DNA of 39,460 nucleotides from the NCBI GenBank assembly GCA_027021365.1, contig JALUUM010000029.1, forward strand, positions 1 to 39,460. The letters run 5' to 3'. The notes under the pieces are model-generated. The model ran no database searches. It saw only the letters and a list, made by a program, of their open reading frames with translations, and was not told the DNA's origin. Below are positions 7,472-16,161 of the stretch, one piece after another (position 1 is the stretch's first letter; the number at the start of each line of letters is the position of its first letter). The translations under genes were made by a program, and so were the position numbers. The DNA comes from Spirochaetales bacterium (GTDB lineage Bacteria > Spirochaetota > Spirochaetia > SZUA-6).

Positions 7472-8137
7472 TTATCTTATTTCACAAAACCTCACCTCTT
7501 CTTTCATTGTTTCTCTGATTTGAATAAACCTATCGGGATTATAATTGCAAAGTACCGGATAATTTGATCTTTGAATATAGTATCTTTTGGCACCTTTTAC
7601 CAATCTCTTTAGCGCCAAAACAGCTTTTTGCTTGCAAAGCTGAGTCACATAGGTTGTTCGAAACTCATAGTCCACACCGGAGTCCATTATTATTCTTATG
7701 CTCTCTCTTATTTTCCAAAAATCAACTTTCACTCCTGCAATCTCTGTATATTGGTTTTCAGGAGCTTTTATATCCATTGCAACATAGTGTATATGGCCTG
7801 AATTTATAAGTTTTCTTAAGCGGTTCGGGAAACTGCCATTTGTGTCTATCTTTACAAGGAATCCCATTTGTGCAATTTTTTCTGTGAAACTCTCTATATC
7901 CGGTTGCAGAAGGGGCTCTCCTCCTGAGATTGAAACCCCTTCTAACAATCCTTTCCTTTTTTCCAAAAAACTTAATACCTCTTTTTCCGGAATCAGTTCT
8001 TTGAATTTATCCGGATACACCAATTCGGGATTGTGGCAATATAAGCATCTGAAATTACATCCCTGGGTGAAAATTACAGCCACTATTTTGCCAGGATAAT
8101 CAATTAGAGAAGTCTTTAGTAATCCACCTATCCTCAT
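7472..8137 (-). CDS. nrdG: Anaerobic RNR activating protein (radical SAM)
   Basis: A 221-residue radical-SAM activase that uses a 4Fe-4S cluster and S-adenosylmethionine to place the glycyl radical on NrdD. The cluster motif is CNFRCLYCHN (C27, C31, C34), followed by the glycine-rich SAM-binding segment GVSISGGEPLLQ (about 90-101). The length and the opening MRIGGLLKTSLIDYPGK are usual for the branch that pairs with larger NrdD proteins. The gene follows nrdD after nine bases, has no clear ribosome binding site of its own and is surely translated from the same message, so it falls under the same cobalamin switch. Confidence 0.95.
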   Translation of the reverse strand: MRIGGLLKTSLIDYPGKIVAVIFTQGCNFRCLYCHNPELVYPDKFKELIPEKEVLSFLEKRKGLLEGVSISGGEPLLQPDIESFTEKIAQMGFLVKIDTNGSFPNRLRKLINSGHIHYVAMDIKAPENQYTEIAGVKVDFWKIRESIRIIMDSGVDYEFRTTYVTQLCKQKAVLALKRLVKGAKRYYIQRSNYPVLCNYNPDRFIQIRETMKEEVRFCEIR

Positions 8138-8146
8138 TTATCTATA

Positions 8147-10261
8147 TTAAAAATTAAAAGATTTTCTTAGAGAAAACTCTGCCTGTTTTCCTTTATTCCA
8201 ATTCTTGACTGTCCTGAAATATCCTACAACTCGTGAATACACCTCTGCCTCTTCACCACATTTTGGACAGGTAAAATATTCCCCCGAAATAAATCCGCAA
8301 TTTGGGCATACACTAAATGTAGGGGTCAGGGTAAAATATGGAATCTTATAATTTTCACATATTTTCTTTACGACATTTTTAACGACCATTGAGTCATTAA
8401 TACTTTCACCTAAGAAAAAATGGAGAACGGTACCTCCGGTATATTTTGTTTGAAGTTCTTCCTGTAGCTCCAGTACTTCAAATATATCGTCAGTGTAATT
8501 TACGGGAAGATTACTTGAATTCGTATAGAATGGTTCTTTCATCTCTTTTTTCACTTCACTATCATTTGCGAATATTATGTCCGGGTATTCTTCGGCATCG
8601 ATTCTTGCCAGTCTATAGGATGTGCTTTCCGCCGGAGTAGCTTCAAGATTATACATATTCCCCGTTTCTTGCTGAAAGGAAAGGATTTTTTTCCTCATAA
8701 AGTTAAGAACTCTAACTGCAAAATCCTTACCTCGCGGTGAACCTATATCCTCGCCAAAAAGGTTAAGACATGCTTCATTCATCCCTACAAGCCCTATTGT
8801 TGAAAAATGATTTGTCCAATATTTCCCAAACCTTTTTTTAATACTCCTCAGGTAAAAATTAGAATACGGGTATAAGTTATGATCGGAGAAACCTTCCAGT
8901 ACCTTTCTTTTTATCTCAAGACTCGTTCTTGCAGTCTCCATGAGCCTTTCGAGTCTCTTAAAGAACTCTTCCTCACTGGCAGATATATAGCCCAACCGAG
9001 GCATGTTAATAGTAACAACACCAATCGAACCTGTAAGAGGATTTGCACCAAAGAGGCCGCCTCCCCTGTTTCTTAATTCCCGATTGTCAATTCTTAATCT
9101 GCAACACATGCTTCTCGCATCCTCCGGACTCATATCTGAGTTTATAAAATTAGCAAAGTATGCAAAACCATACTTTCCTGTTACCTTCCAGAGCAACTCT
9201 ATTATTTCACTATTCCAGTTGAAATTATCTGATATGTTGTAAGTCGGAATAGGAAAGGTAAAAATTCTTCCCTTTGCGTCACCATTGATCATTACTTCCA
9301 GAAAAGCTCTGTTGAACATATTCATTTCTTCCTGGAATTCACTATACGTATATTCTGTCGGTTCCCCTCCTATAAGTACAGGCATAGATGCAAGATAAGA
9401 TGGCACAACCAGGTCCAATGTCAGATTCGTGAATGGTGTTTGAAAGCCAACTCGTGTTGGCACATTAAGATTAAATACAAATTCTTGGAGTGACTGTTTG
9501 ACATCTTTATATTCTAAGCTATCAAACCTAATAAAGGGTGCTAAAAGTGTATCGAAATTTGAAAAAGCCTGTGCTCCCGCTGCCTCTCCCTGCAAGGTGT
9601 AGAAAAAGTTTACAATTTGTCCAAGAGCGCTTCTCAAATGCCTTGCAGGCTTGGATTCAACCTTTCCAACTGCCCCCTTAAAACCTTCCCTCAAAAGATC
9701 AAGGAGATCCCATCCGACACAGTACACACTTAATGACCCTAGATCATGAATATGAAAATCTCCATTTTCGTGTGCCTCCCTTACCTCTTTGGGATATATC
9801 TCATTCAGCCAGTATGATTTACTTATTTCAGAGGAGATATAATTGTTTAAGCCCTGAAGGGAATAATCCATATTACTATTTTCATTTACCTTCCAATCAG
9901 TCTTTGTTAAATAGTTTTCCACCAAGCTCGCATTGAATTTTGTTGATATCTCACGAATTTTTGAATGCTGTTCCCTGTATACGATATAAGCCCTTGCGGT
10001 TTTTTTATAAGGCGAGGTCAAAAGAATATTCTCCACTGTATCTTGAATTTCTTCGACATGTGGAGGTCTACTATTACATGTATTACGAAGGAGTCTTAAA
10101 ACACCCAAGGTAAGCTTATCTGCTATTTTCTTACCAAATTCACCTGTTGCTTTGCCTGCCCTGAGTATAGCATCTGTAATTTTCAAGGCATCAAAATCCA
10201 CAATCCTCCCGTCTCTCTTTACAACTTTTGAAAATGTTTGTGGGTCTGTTCTTTTATTCAT
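8147..10261 (-). CDS. nrdD: Class III anaerobic ribonucleoside-triphosphate reductase
   Basis: A 704-residue glycyl-radical enzyme that makes deoxynucleotides without oxygen. An N-terminal ATP-cone (about 11-100, KVVKRDGRIVDFDALKITDA) gives allosteric control. The catalytic barrel contains NGDFHIHDLGSLSVYCVGWD and SMCCRLRIDNREL. The C-terminus carries a zinc site (C652, C655, C665, C668) and the radical loop RVVGY with G680, ending in NWNKGKQAEFSLRKSF. All key parts are present and the length is normal. AGGAGGG (10267-10273) precedes the ATG. The 417 bases upstream hold a promoter, a cobalamin riboswitch and a terminator, so transcription should fall when adenosylcobalamin is plentiful. Confidence 0.97.
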   Translation of the reverse strand: MNKRTDPQTFSKVVKRDGRIVDFDALKITDAILRAGKATGEFGKKIADKLTLGVLRLLRNTCNSRPPHVEEIQDTVENILLTSPYKKTARAYIVYREQHSKIREISTKFNASLVENYLTKTDWKVNENSNMDYSLQGLNNYISSEISKSYWLNEIYPKEVREAHENGDFHIHDLGSLSVYCVGWDLLDLLREGFKGAVGKVESKPARHLRSALGQIVNFFYTLQGEAAGAQAFSNFDTLLAPFIRFDSLEYKDVKQSLQEFVFNLNVPTRVGFQTPFTNLTLDLVVPSYLASMPVLIGGEPTEYTYSEFQEEMNMFNRAFLEVMINGDAKGRIFTFPIPTYNISDNFNWNSEIIELLWKVTGKYGFAYFANFINSDMSPEDARSMCCRLRIDNRELRNRGGGLFGANPLTGSIGVVTINMPRLGYISASEEEFFKRLERLMETARTSLEIKRKVLEGFSDHNLYPYSNFYLRSIKKRFGKYWTNHFSTIGLVGMNEACLNLFGEDIGSPRGKDFAVRVLNFMRKKILSFQQETGNMYNLEATPAESTSYRLARIDAEEYPDIIFANDSEVKKEMKEPFYTNSSNLPVNYTDDIFEVLELQEELQTKYTGGTVLHFFLGESINDSMVVKNVVKKICENYKIPYFTLTPTFSVCPNCGFISGEYFTCPKCGEEAEVYSRVVGYFRTVKNWNKGKQAEFSLRKSFNF

Positions 10262-10300
10262 TGTTCCCCTCCTGAGAATATTTAAAATTGATTCATGCCA

Positions 10301-10339
10301 ATAAAAAAGCCCCGATCCTCTTTAAAAAGGACCGGGGCT
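10301..10339 (-). terminator. Riboswitch-controlled terminator before nrdD
   Basis: Read on the minus strand, AGCCCCGGTCCT pairs with AGGATCGGGGCT (12 pairs including one G-U, arms 10328-10339 and 10308-10319), followed by a TTTTTTAT run (10301-10308). It lies between the riboswitch and the nrdD ribosome site. An upstream CCAGGGC (about 10359-10365 on the minus strand) could pair with the first terminator arm and act as antiterminator; this is inference. Confidence 0.85.
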
Positions 10340-10454
10340 GCACCCTGATTTCAACTTTGCCCTGGCTATATACTTATAAACAGATACACCCTTCTGCACT
10401 CTGATTTTTCAGAGTATCTGCCAGTCCTCGCTGGCTTAAAGGGTATAAATGCCT

Positions 10455-10655
10455 AACCTCCGTTTCAAGGCAGGTCTTCTGACTTCAGGATCATCCTACT
10501 CGATACGACTTCCCGCTCCTTTTAAAGCAGTGTCATTTCCCCATTATTCTTAACGAGTCAGTATCTTTCGTCCCCTGTTACAGCTCCGGGAGAGTTGCCG
10601 ATTCTCACGGCATTCCCTTTTAAGTCCTTTTACAGACACCTTTGAAACTACTGTA
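10455..10655 (-). promoter_or_regulatory. Cobalamin (adenosylcobalamin) riboswitch
   Basis: The minus strand shows the ordered blocks of a B12 aptamer: GGGAATGCCGTGAGAATCGG (10598-10617), then AGCTGTAA (10578-10585), CACTG (10528-10532), GGGAAG (10509-10514) and the B12 box GTCAGAAGACCTGCC (10469-10483). The downstream stretch 10341-10454 forms further hairpins (GCCAG/CTGGC and ACTCTGA/TCAGAGT) before the terminator. The promoter at 10664-10692 starts transcription just upstream and nrdD is the first gene after it. The limits of the aptamer are approximate. Confidence 0.92.
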
Positions 10656-10663
10656 TGAACCCA

Positions 10664-10692
10664 AAGTTATTATTCATTCTATGCTTTGTCAA
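10664..10692 (-). promoter_or_regulatory. Promoter of the riboswitch-nrdDG transcript
   Basis: Minus strand: TTGACA (10687-10692), 17 bases, then TAACTT (10664-10669). The perfect -35 box overlaps the last codons of the mannosidase gene that ends at 10679. Confidence 0.5.
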
Positions 10693-13600
10693 GAACTTGT
10701 GCATAATACTCTGCTATATAGTCAAATGTTCTTTTCTTAACTCGCACCTTATTTAACCTATCACCAATTTCATTAAGCCTGTTACTTATCTCTGATTTAC
10801 TTAAATCATAAGTTGTATCACTTGGATTTAACTCATTGTATTTCTTTATGGCAAGGATCATAGATAGCTGAGCTTCAAGCATTTCTCTCTCTAAAGTGGC
10901 TAATCTTGCTAAAAGAAGTTTATACTCCGCTTCTATTCTCTTAGAGCTTTTATCATAACCATAATATTTCCTAATTTCCTGTTCAATCTTATGCATCTTA
11001 CATTCAATTTGCCGATACCTCTTTTCTTCTGAAACAATATCTTCTTTTGTAATCACAGGCATAGTGGAGTACTTGGAAAAACTTACGAAGTATGTTGAAA
11101 CATCTAAACTAATAATCTTATTCCTTTTCACTATTGCCGTTTCCTTACCTGGCATTCTTAATCTATCGAATATAATCTTAAGAGTAAGAATCTTCCGGGC
11201 TTCCGCTATGAACCGAACTTCCCTATCCTCGATTCTTTCAACAGCTTTCAATACAGTCTCTTTCAGGTCGGTATAGAATGCTGATATTATTCTAAAAAAA
11301 GAAGTTAACACACCTTCGATACTCTTATTACTTGGATTGTAACATCTTACAATTATACCATCTCCCTCTTCGGCTTGCTTTAACGCCGTAATCTTTAGTA
11401 TATTATTTTCCGATTTAATGTTTATAAAGCTCATTTTTGGAGCAAACTCTGCCTGCTGTGATACCTTTTGCGAATCAGTTTTTACTACCAAGCAATCAGT
11501 ATTAAAACGCTCTGCATATCGGTGTACTTCACCTTCAAGCCAATTGCCTCGATGGATATATATTGCATAATTAAACTCCATTTCTCTTAAACATTGCGCT
11601 TCCGGTGTTAAAATTGCAGGTCCTGCATCCCCTATTCTTGTAATCAAATCTCCCTTTGCCAGCCAACCTATAGCTCTGAAAAGGGTAAGGGCAATGGTGC
11701 TGTTTTCCTCAATTATTTCGTATTCGGTGAGTCCACTATTGATTACAGCAAATCCTGATTTTCCGTCTGAAAGATCTACAAAGGAACCCTGAGGAAAAGT
11801 TGTTATAGGTTCAGGTTCCCTGGCACCTATGAGAAGTCGTTTCAGATGCTCAGGAATATCATCATCATCGTAGGGTTCAGGCCTAATCATATGTTCCACC
11901 ACATCAAAGGGCGATTCCGTATACGATTTATCTGTCCTGATACCGGTGGGAAACAGTATTCGTAATCTATGGTCTTTTACCGTATTTCTTATAAACGTCT
12001 TGAATTTGATTAAAGGAGATCGGGTATCGAGAGTAATAAAGGTTGTAATAGGAACTATTTTAAGGGCATTGGTCCTTCTTTTCCTATCCTTTGATAGTTC
12101 CTGCGGGAGAATCAGTTCGAGTTCGATTTTTATAATGGATCTTACTGAGCCTTCTTCGATTTTTTGGACTTTTGCTGCAAGATCTTCACTTGTAAACAGT
12201 GTATTATTAATAGGGGGTGAAAAATTGTATGTATCTCCCGCATCTCCTTGATCCTCGAATATCCCGATATTCTTATATGTAATATTTGTTGATCTATCCA
12301 ATATGTTAATAGAACCATTGTTCTGTACCTGAATGCTATAGTATTCATTTTCTATTGTTCCAAGGTTTTTCATTGAATCTTCGGCTAATGAAGCATCACT
12401 GATTTTATAAATGTTATCAGGCACTGTATGAATCGTCCTATAGCCGAAGGAGGGAATATCCTTAAGAAGTACATGTATTATATTATCATCACCTCTTTGA
12501 ATGGGAAGATCCATTCCCCTTTCATCCACTACCCTTTTTATACCTTTATCAGTCTTAATTGTAATAACCTCATCTCTTTCCGAAAGGAGAGTATTGAAAA
12601 TGACAAATGTCGATTCACCTTTCAAATCCAAAGGTATTTCTATTAGACTTGTTAGCCAGTTAATTTTATCACTAATTATCTTTGTGGTTTCCCGGATTAC
12701 CTGCTTGAATCTTATTTCCATGTCCGAATGAACATCATCTACACTGACGCCACATATACTGTCGTGAGGATGGTTTTTTAGCAGGAGCTTCCAGATGCCA
12801 GTGATTTCAGTGTTGTACTCATCTCCCAATATCCAGGAGAGAGATAACAGAGGTTCTGCCACCTTTTCTAGTAATGACTGGCATTTTGAATTTGCTATCT
12901 TCAGATACATCCTGCTAGAAAGCGTCCCCGGGAAAACCGAAATGAATCTCCCACTGTACAGGTACCCCTTTAATTTCTGTAACTCAGAATGAGCATTTTC
13001 TATATAATTTCCTATATAAGAGAGAAACTCCTCCGGCGTACTCTGCCTTAAGGTAAAACCTTCCAAATTCATACTTCGTATGTAAGGAATGACATCATCG
13101 GGAACAGTTTCTTGGTCGTACCCGTTCATCAACAAAAAGTTATCAGTGCTTGCAAAGGGTTTTAATTTTTCTATTTCATTCAATATCCTCTCTCGAATCA
13201 TTTCCGGATACTCCGATAAACGCATAGCATTTCTATAGCTGTCTAGAAGATACACTGCAGTAAGGTAACTCCCATCCGGTGATTCCCAGTTAAATTCAAG
13301 TGAAACATTTTTCGGGTCCATCGAAACTCCACGCCAGACAAATATTCCACTGATATCAAATCCTCTATGTATTTGAGCTGCCTGTGAAATTTGTCCGAAA
13401 TTATCAAGCAACCAACCGGCTTTCATGGCACCCCCAAAATCAGAGGCTAACTTTATTCCGATTAGAAGATTTCTTACAATAGTTTCTCCACTTATAAGCT
13501 GCCAATCCGGTTGAAGATAGTACGGTCCAACAAAGAGTCTTTTTTCTTTTACATACTTTTTTATTTTATTAATATATCTTTTTGTCTCGATTCCATGCTC

Positions 13601-13834
13601 TTCCAACGTTTCAACAAGGTCTTCTATTATCAGAGTTTGTCCATCAAGCACGAATCTATAACCAGGTTCTTTTTCAAACATATGAAAAAGTGAATTAAAA
13701 AAATAGATAAGCCATTCGTTAGTGTATTTACTATTTAAAAACCATTCTCTATCCCAATGGGTATGAGAGATAATGTGAACTATCTTATTATGCCTTGTAG
13801 TTTCTTTGCGATTATTACTTGTAATTGCACCCAC
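10679..13834 (-). CDS. GH38 alpha-mannosidase, MngB-like, with long C-terminal extension
   Basis: A 1051-residue glycoside hydrolase family 38 enzyme, a retaining zinc alpha-mannosidase. The catalytic domain shows HTHWDREW (24-31), the nucleophile D144 in GWLLDNFGQ and HPHDSICG (355-362). These forms are nearest to the MngB/mannosylglycerate-hydrolase branch, but the substrate cannot be fixed. No signal peptide is present, so it works in the cytoplasm on imported oligosaccharides. The last 130 or so residues are charged and helix-like (SEEKRYRQIECKMHKIEQE and after), probably coiled coil, and go beyond the usual length of about 880. The start is a GTG with AAGGA six bases upstream; it lies inside the end of the lacI gene (20-base overlap), so the two are translationally coupled. 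Confidence 0.9.
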   Translation of the reverse strand: MGAITSNNRKETTRHNKIVHIISHTHWDREWFLNSKYTNEWLIYFFNSLFHMFEKEPGYRFVLDGQTLIIEDLVETLEEHGIETKRYINKIKKYVKEKRLFVGPYYLQPDWQLISGETIVRNLLIGIKLASDFGGAMKAGWLLDNFGQISQAAQIHRGFDISGIFVWRGVSMDPKNVSLEFNWESPDGSYLTAVYLLDSYRNAMRLSEYPEMIRERILNEIEKLKPFASTDNFLLMNGYDQETVPDDVIPYIRSMNLEGFTLRQSTPEEFLSYIGNYIENAHSELQKLKGYLYSGRFISVFPGTLSSRMYLKIANSKCQSLLEKVAEPLLSLSWILGDEYNTEITGIWKLLLKNHPHDSICGVSVDDVHSDMEIRFKQVIRETTKIISDKINWLTSLIEIPLDLKGESTFVIFNTLLSERDEVITIKTDKGIKRVVDERGMDLPIQRGDDNIIHVLLKDIPSFGYRTIHTVPDNIYKISDASLAEDSMKNLGTIENEYYSIQVQNNGSINILDRSTNITYKNIGIFEDQGDAGDTYNFSPPINNTLFTSEDLAAKVQKIEEGSVRSIIKIELELILPQELSKDRKRRTNALKIVPITTFITLDTRSPLIKFKTFIRNTVKDHRLRILFPTGIRTDKSYTESPFDVVEHMIRPEPYDDDDIPEHLKRLLIGAREPEPITTFPQGSFVDLSDGKSGFAVINSGLTEYEIIEENSTIALTLFRAIGWLAKGDLITRIGDAGPAILTPEAQCLREMEFNYAIYIHRGNWLEGEVHRYAERFNTDCLVVKTDSQKVSQQAEFAPKMSFINIKSENNILKITALKQAEEGDGIIVRCYNPSNKSIEGVLTSFFRIISAFYTDLKETVLKAVERIEDREVRFIAEARKILTLKIIFDRLRMPGKETAIVKRNKIISLDVSTYFVSFSKYSTMPVITKEDIVSEEKRYRQIECKMHKIEQEIRKYYGYDKSSKRIEAEYKLLLARLATLEREMLEAQLSMILAIKKYNELNPSDTTYDLSKSEISNRLNEIGDRLNKVRVKKRTFDYIAEYYAQVLDKA

Positions 13835-14837
13835 AGGAGTTCCTTATAACAAGCTGTGTAGCTACACTTACCTTAACGGGCGGGGATTTAGGATTCTCTA
13901 TTATTTCCAACAATCTATGGGCTGCCAATTTTCCCATCTCCTTTAAGAAGACATGAACAGTTGTAAGTTGAGGATAAGAGATAGAAGCCCAATCTATGTC
14001 ATCAAAGCCGGTTACAGCAAGATTCTTGGGAACCTCTATACCCAGTTCTCGAGCCTTGTTTATAACTCCAATTGCCGTAGCATCGTTTACAGCAACAATT
14101 GCGGTGGTATCAGGATACTTCTCAAGTGCTTTTGGAAGATATTCTTCACCGTAATATATAGTAGTGTCCGGCATATAAATGGTTCTTGGTTCCATCGATA
14201 ATTCTTTGAGAGCCAATTCATAACCCTCTCTTCGTGCCCTGTTACTTGACCAATCTGAAGGTCCTGAGAAAAAGACAATATTTCTGTGACCGTGTTCAAG
14301 TAAATGCTTTGTCGCCTGGTAAGAACCTTTTGTATCTTGACACACAACGCAATCAATATCAGTCTCCCGTAATTCATTACCAAAAAGGATAATCGGATAA
14401 TTCATGCTTTTCAGGTATAAAATGAACCTTGGCTTTATGCTCGGTCCCCTTAGGATAAAACCATCACATCTGTGCTCTCGGATAAAGAGAAGATCAGCCG
14501 GGTTATTCATTTCATCTTCTGTCAACGAAATAGACATGATATGGTACGATTTTGCCTTTAACTCTTCTTCTACTCCCATTAGAGAACGATGATAATAATC
14601 TTCAGAACTCATTCTTGGTTCTCTTTTTTTCCCGACAGTTGCTATTATCTTCGTTTTTGAAGTTACAAGACTCCTTGCAGATGCATTCGGGATATAATTG
14701 TATTTTTTTATCGCTTCTAAAATTCTTTTTTTCGTTTCCTCACTAATGCCAGGTTTATCGTTTAAAACTTTTGATATCGTGGAGATTGAAACACCCATCT
14801 GTGAAGCAATTTCTTTTAATGTAAAATTCTTAGCCAT
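13815..14837 (-). CDS. LacI-family transcriptional regulator
   Basis: A 340-residue repressor. The N-terminal helix-turn-helix (TLKEIASQMGVSISTISKVLND, residues 6-27) and hinge (PNASARSLVTSKT) are canonical, followed by a periplasmic-binding-protein-like sugar sensor (about 65-335, with GFDDIDWASISYPQLTTVH). It stands first in an operon with the GH38 gene and is divergent from the GH130 gene at 15059, so imported mannosides or their products are the likely effector. The palindrome GAAAACGTTTTC in the divergent region is a typical operator for this family. The Cys-Gly-Cys near the C-terminus (RNSCGCNYK) is common among spirochaete and Firmicute LacI proteins. Confidence 0.93.
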   Translation of the reverse strand: MAKNFTLKEIASQMGVSISTISKVLNDKPGISEETKKRILEAIKKYNYIPNASARSLVTSKTKIIATVGKKREPRMSSEDYYHRSLMGVEEELKAKSYHIMSISLTEDEMNNPADLLFIREHRCDGFILRGPSIKPRFILYLKSMNYPIILFGNELRETDIDCVVCQDTKGSYQATKHLLEHGHRNIVFFSGPSDWSSNRARREGYELALKELSMEPRTIYMPDTTIYYGEEYLPKALEKYPDTTAIVAVNDATAIGVINKARELGIEVPKNLAVTGFDDIDWASISYPQLTTVHVFLKEMGKLAAHRLLEIIENPKSPPVKVSVATQLVIRNSCGCNYK

Positions 14838-14884
14838 TTCAGGTTACCTTTTAACATATTCCCTTCTTAAAATATTCTTACTCA

Positions 14885-14906
14885 ATTGACAATATATTGA
14901 CAATAT
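14885..14906 (+). repeat. Two tandem 11-base repeats in the lacI promoter region
   Basis: ATTGACAATAT occurs twice without a gap. The copies overlap the -10 box of the predicted lacI promoter and its start point, so they could be regulator-binding sites; alternatively they are slippage products. Confidence 0.55.
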
Positions 14907-14929
14907 ATAGGTGGGAGCTGGATTTTCAA
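14902..14929 (-). promoter_or_regulatory. Predicted promoter of lacI-GH38
   Basis: Minus strand: TTGAAA (14924-14929), 16 bases, TATATT (14902-14907). The lacI start lies 65 bases downstream. Confidence 0.45.
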
Positions 14930-14991
14930 TAAGGAGGCAATAATTATATTAACCACATATGAGAATTTTTTCAATAAATAGTTTTATTTTA

Positions 14992-15019
14992 TTGACAAAA
15001 AAATTTATGATGATAATAT
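14992..15019 (+). promoter_or_regulatory. Promoter of the GH130/importer-1 operon
   Basis: TTGACA at 14992-14997, 16-base spacer, TAATAT at 15014-15019. The first gene starts at 15059 with a GAGG-type ribosome site. Confidence 0.65.
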
Positions 15020-15022
15020 AAG

Positions 15023-15034
15023 GAAAACGTTTTC
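15023..15034 (+). promoter_or_regulatory. LacI-type operator
   Basis: GAAAACGTTTTC is a perfect 12-base palindrome with the central CG that LacI-family regulators contact. It starts four bases after the -10 box and covers the expected transcription start, a position where binding would block initiation. The lacI gene next door is the likely binder. Confidence 0.7.
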
Positions 15035-15058
15035 GTAAAATTGTAGTGAGGATAGTAA

Positions 15059-16051
15059 ATGGACTTGAAGTTAAAGAGATATAAAAACAATCCGATTCTT
15101 TCTCCGAATGGTGCAAACAAATGGGAATCGGGAGCTGTATTTAATTGCGGAGCTACAGTAGCCGGAGAAAACAGAATAGTTCTCCTATACAGAGCTGTAG
15201 CATCTGGTTATGAAAAGGCACCCAATAAAAAGGGCTATATAAACTACATTTCCAGAATCGGATTTGCAGAAAGCAATGATGGATACGACTTCACCACTCT
15301 CAATAGACCTGTATTAATTCCAGACGAAGATTATGATATCTTTGGTTGTGAAGACCCTCGAATCACCAGATTCATAGACAGAGATTCGGAAACTTATCTA
15401 ATCACATATACAGCCATGTCGGCTCCTGCCTTTAGCGGAAAGGGTGATAGAATAGCAATAGCCACTTCACATGATCTTGTGACCTTCAAAAAAGAAGGAA
15501 TTCTATTCCCTGATCTGAATGATAAAGATGCCGTCATTTTCCCTGAGAAAGTAAATAATAAAGTTGCTATGCTTCATAGGATTGAGCCTGATATCCAGAT
15601 AGTTTATTTTGAGGATCTCGAACACATGATGAATGTTAAAGCAGACTTTTGGTCAAAGTATTTAAATGATTTGGAAAGATTTACAATCCTGGAAAGAAAA
15701 TTCCCATGGGAAGAGAAAAAGATAGGTTCCGGACCACCACCTTTAAAAACAGACGAAGGTTGGCTACTCATTTATCACGCGGTAGATAGCAAATCAATTT
15801 ACAGGACAGGTGCAGCTCTACTGGATCTCGATGATCCGTCAGTTATTATTGCAAGGAGTCCATATCCGATTCTGGAACCGGAAAAGGATTATGAAAAATA
15901 TGGTGATGTAAATAATGTGGTTTTTCCCGAAGGCGCAGTGCCTGTTGGGGATAAGCTATTTGTTTACTATGGTTCTGCTGACAAGTATTGTTCCTTGGCA
16001 ACTATCAATCTAAAGGATTTATTGGTCTACCTATTGGGGTTTAAACAATAA
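15059..16051 (+). CDS. GH130 beta-mannoside phosphorylase-family enzyme (copy 1)
   Basis: A 330-residue five-bladed beta-propeller enzyme. GH130 members break beta-mannosyl bonds, most by phosphorolysis to alpha-mannose 1-phosphate, some by hydrolysis. The general acid is expected at D99 in GCEDPRIT; other family blocks are SGAVFNC (24-30), FPEKVNNKVAMLHR, KIGSGPPPLKTDEGWLLIYH and NNVVFPEGAVPVGDKLFVYYGSADK. The retained His-Arg of the LHR segment is in keeping with phosphate use but does not prove it. No signal peptide. It is the first gene of a plus-strand operon with an ABC importer and two more GH130 genes. Its C-terminal helix (DLLVYLL) is shared with copy 3 but not copy 2. Confidence 0.92.
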   Translation: MDLKLKRYKNNPILSPNGANKWESGAVFNCGATVAGENRIVLLYRAVASGYEKAPNKKGYINYISRIGFAESNDGYDFTTLNRPVLIPDEDYDIFGCEDPRITRFIDRDSETYLITYTAMSAPAFSGKGDRIAIATSHDLVTFKKEGILFPDLNDKDAVIFPEKVNNKVAMLHRIEPDIQIVYFEDLEHMMNVKADFWSKYLNDLERFTILERKFPWEEKKIGSGPPPLKTDEGWLLIYHAVDSKSIYRTGAALLDLDDPSVIIARSPYPILEPEKDYEKYGDVNNVVFPEGAVPVGDKLFVYYGSADKYCSLATINLKDLLVYLLGFKQ

Positions 16052-16066
16052 GCTATTTTAAAGTAG

Positions 16067-16086
16067 AAGGAGGTGAAATTATGTAA
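16067..16086 (+). promoter_or_regulatory. Strong ribosome site followed by ATG-TAA (start-stop element)
   Basis: AAGGAGGTGA (16067-16076), an almost complete anti-16S sequence, is followed at 16081 by ATG directly joined to the stop TAA. It sits between GH130 copy 1 and the binding-protein gene, whose own AAGGAGGT lies at 16145-16152. It may hold ribosomes on the message or be a leftover of a lost gene start. Confidence 0.45.
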
Positions 16087-16115
16087 AGAAAAGAGAATTG
16101 ACATCTATTTCAAAC

Positions 16116-16132
16116 GATTGCATTTTGCAATC
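16116..16132 (+). repeat. Perfect inverted repeat before binding-protein gene 1
   Basis: GATTGCA and TGCAATC flank TTT. A TTGACA lies upstream at 16098-16103, but no good -10 follows. The repeat could be an operator or, in RNA, a 5' stabilising hairpin for the very abundant binding-protein message. Confidence 0.5.
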
Positions 16133-16161
16133 AATCATTCATTCAAGGAGGTAAAGGAAGA

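Noticed and set aside
7456..7474. TAATGAT/ATCATTA hairpin between the amidohydrolase and nrdG
   Set aside because: Only A/T-rich pairs and no clean T-run after the stem; too weak to call a terminator.
16098..16132. Separate promoter for binding-protein gene 1
   Set aside because: TTGACA is perfect but the region at 16-18 bases holds only CATTTT-like sequence inside the inverted repeat; not convincing as a -10.
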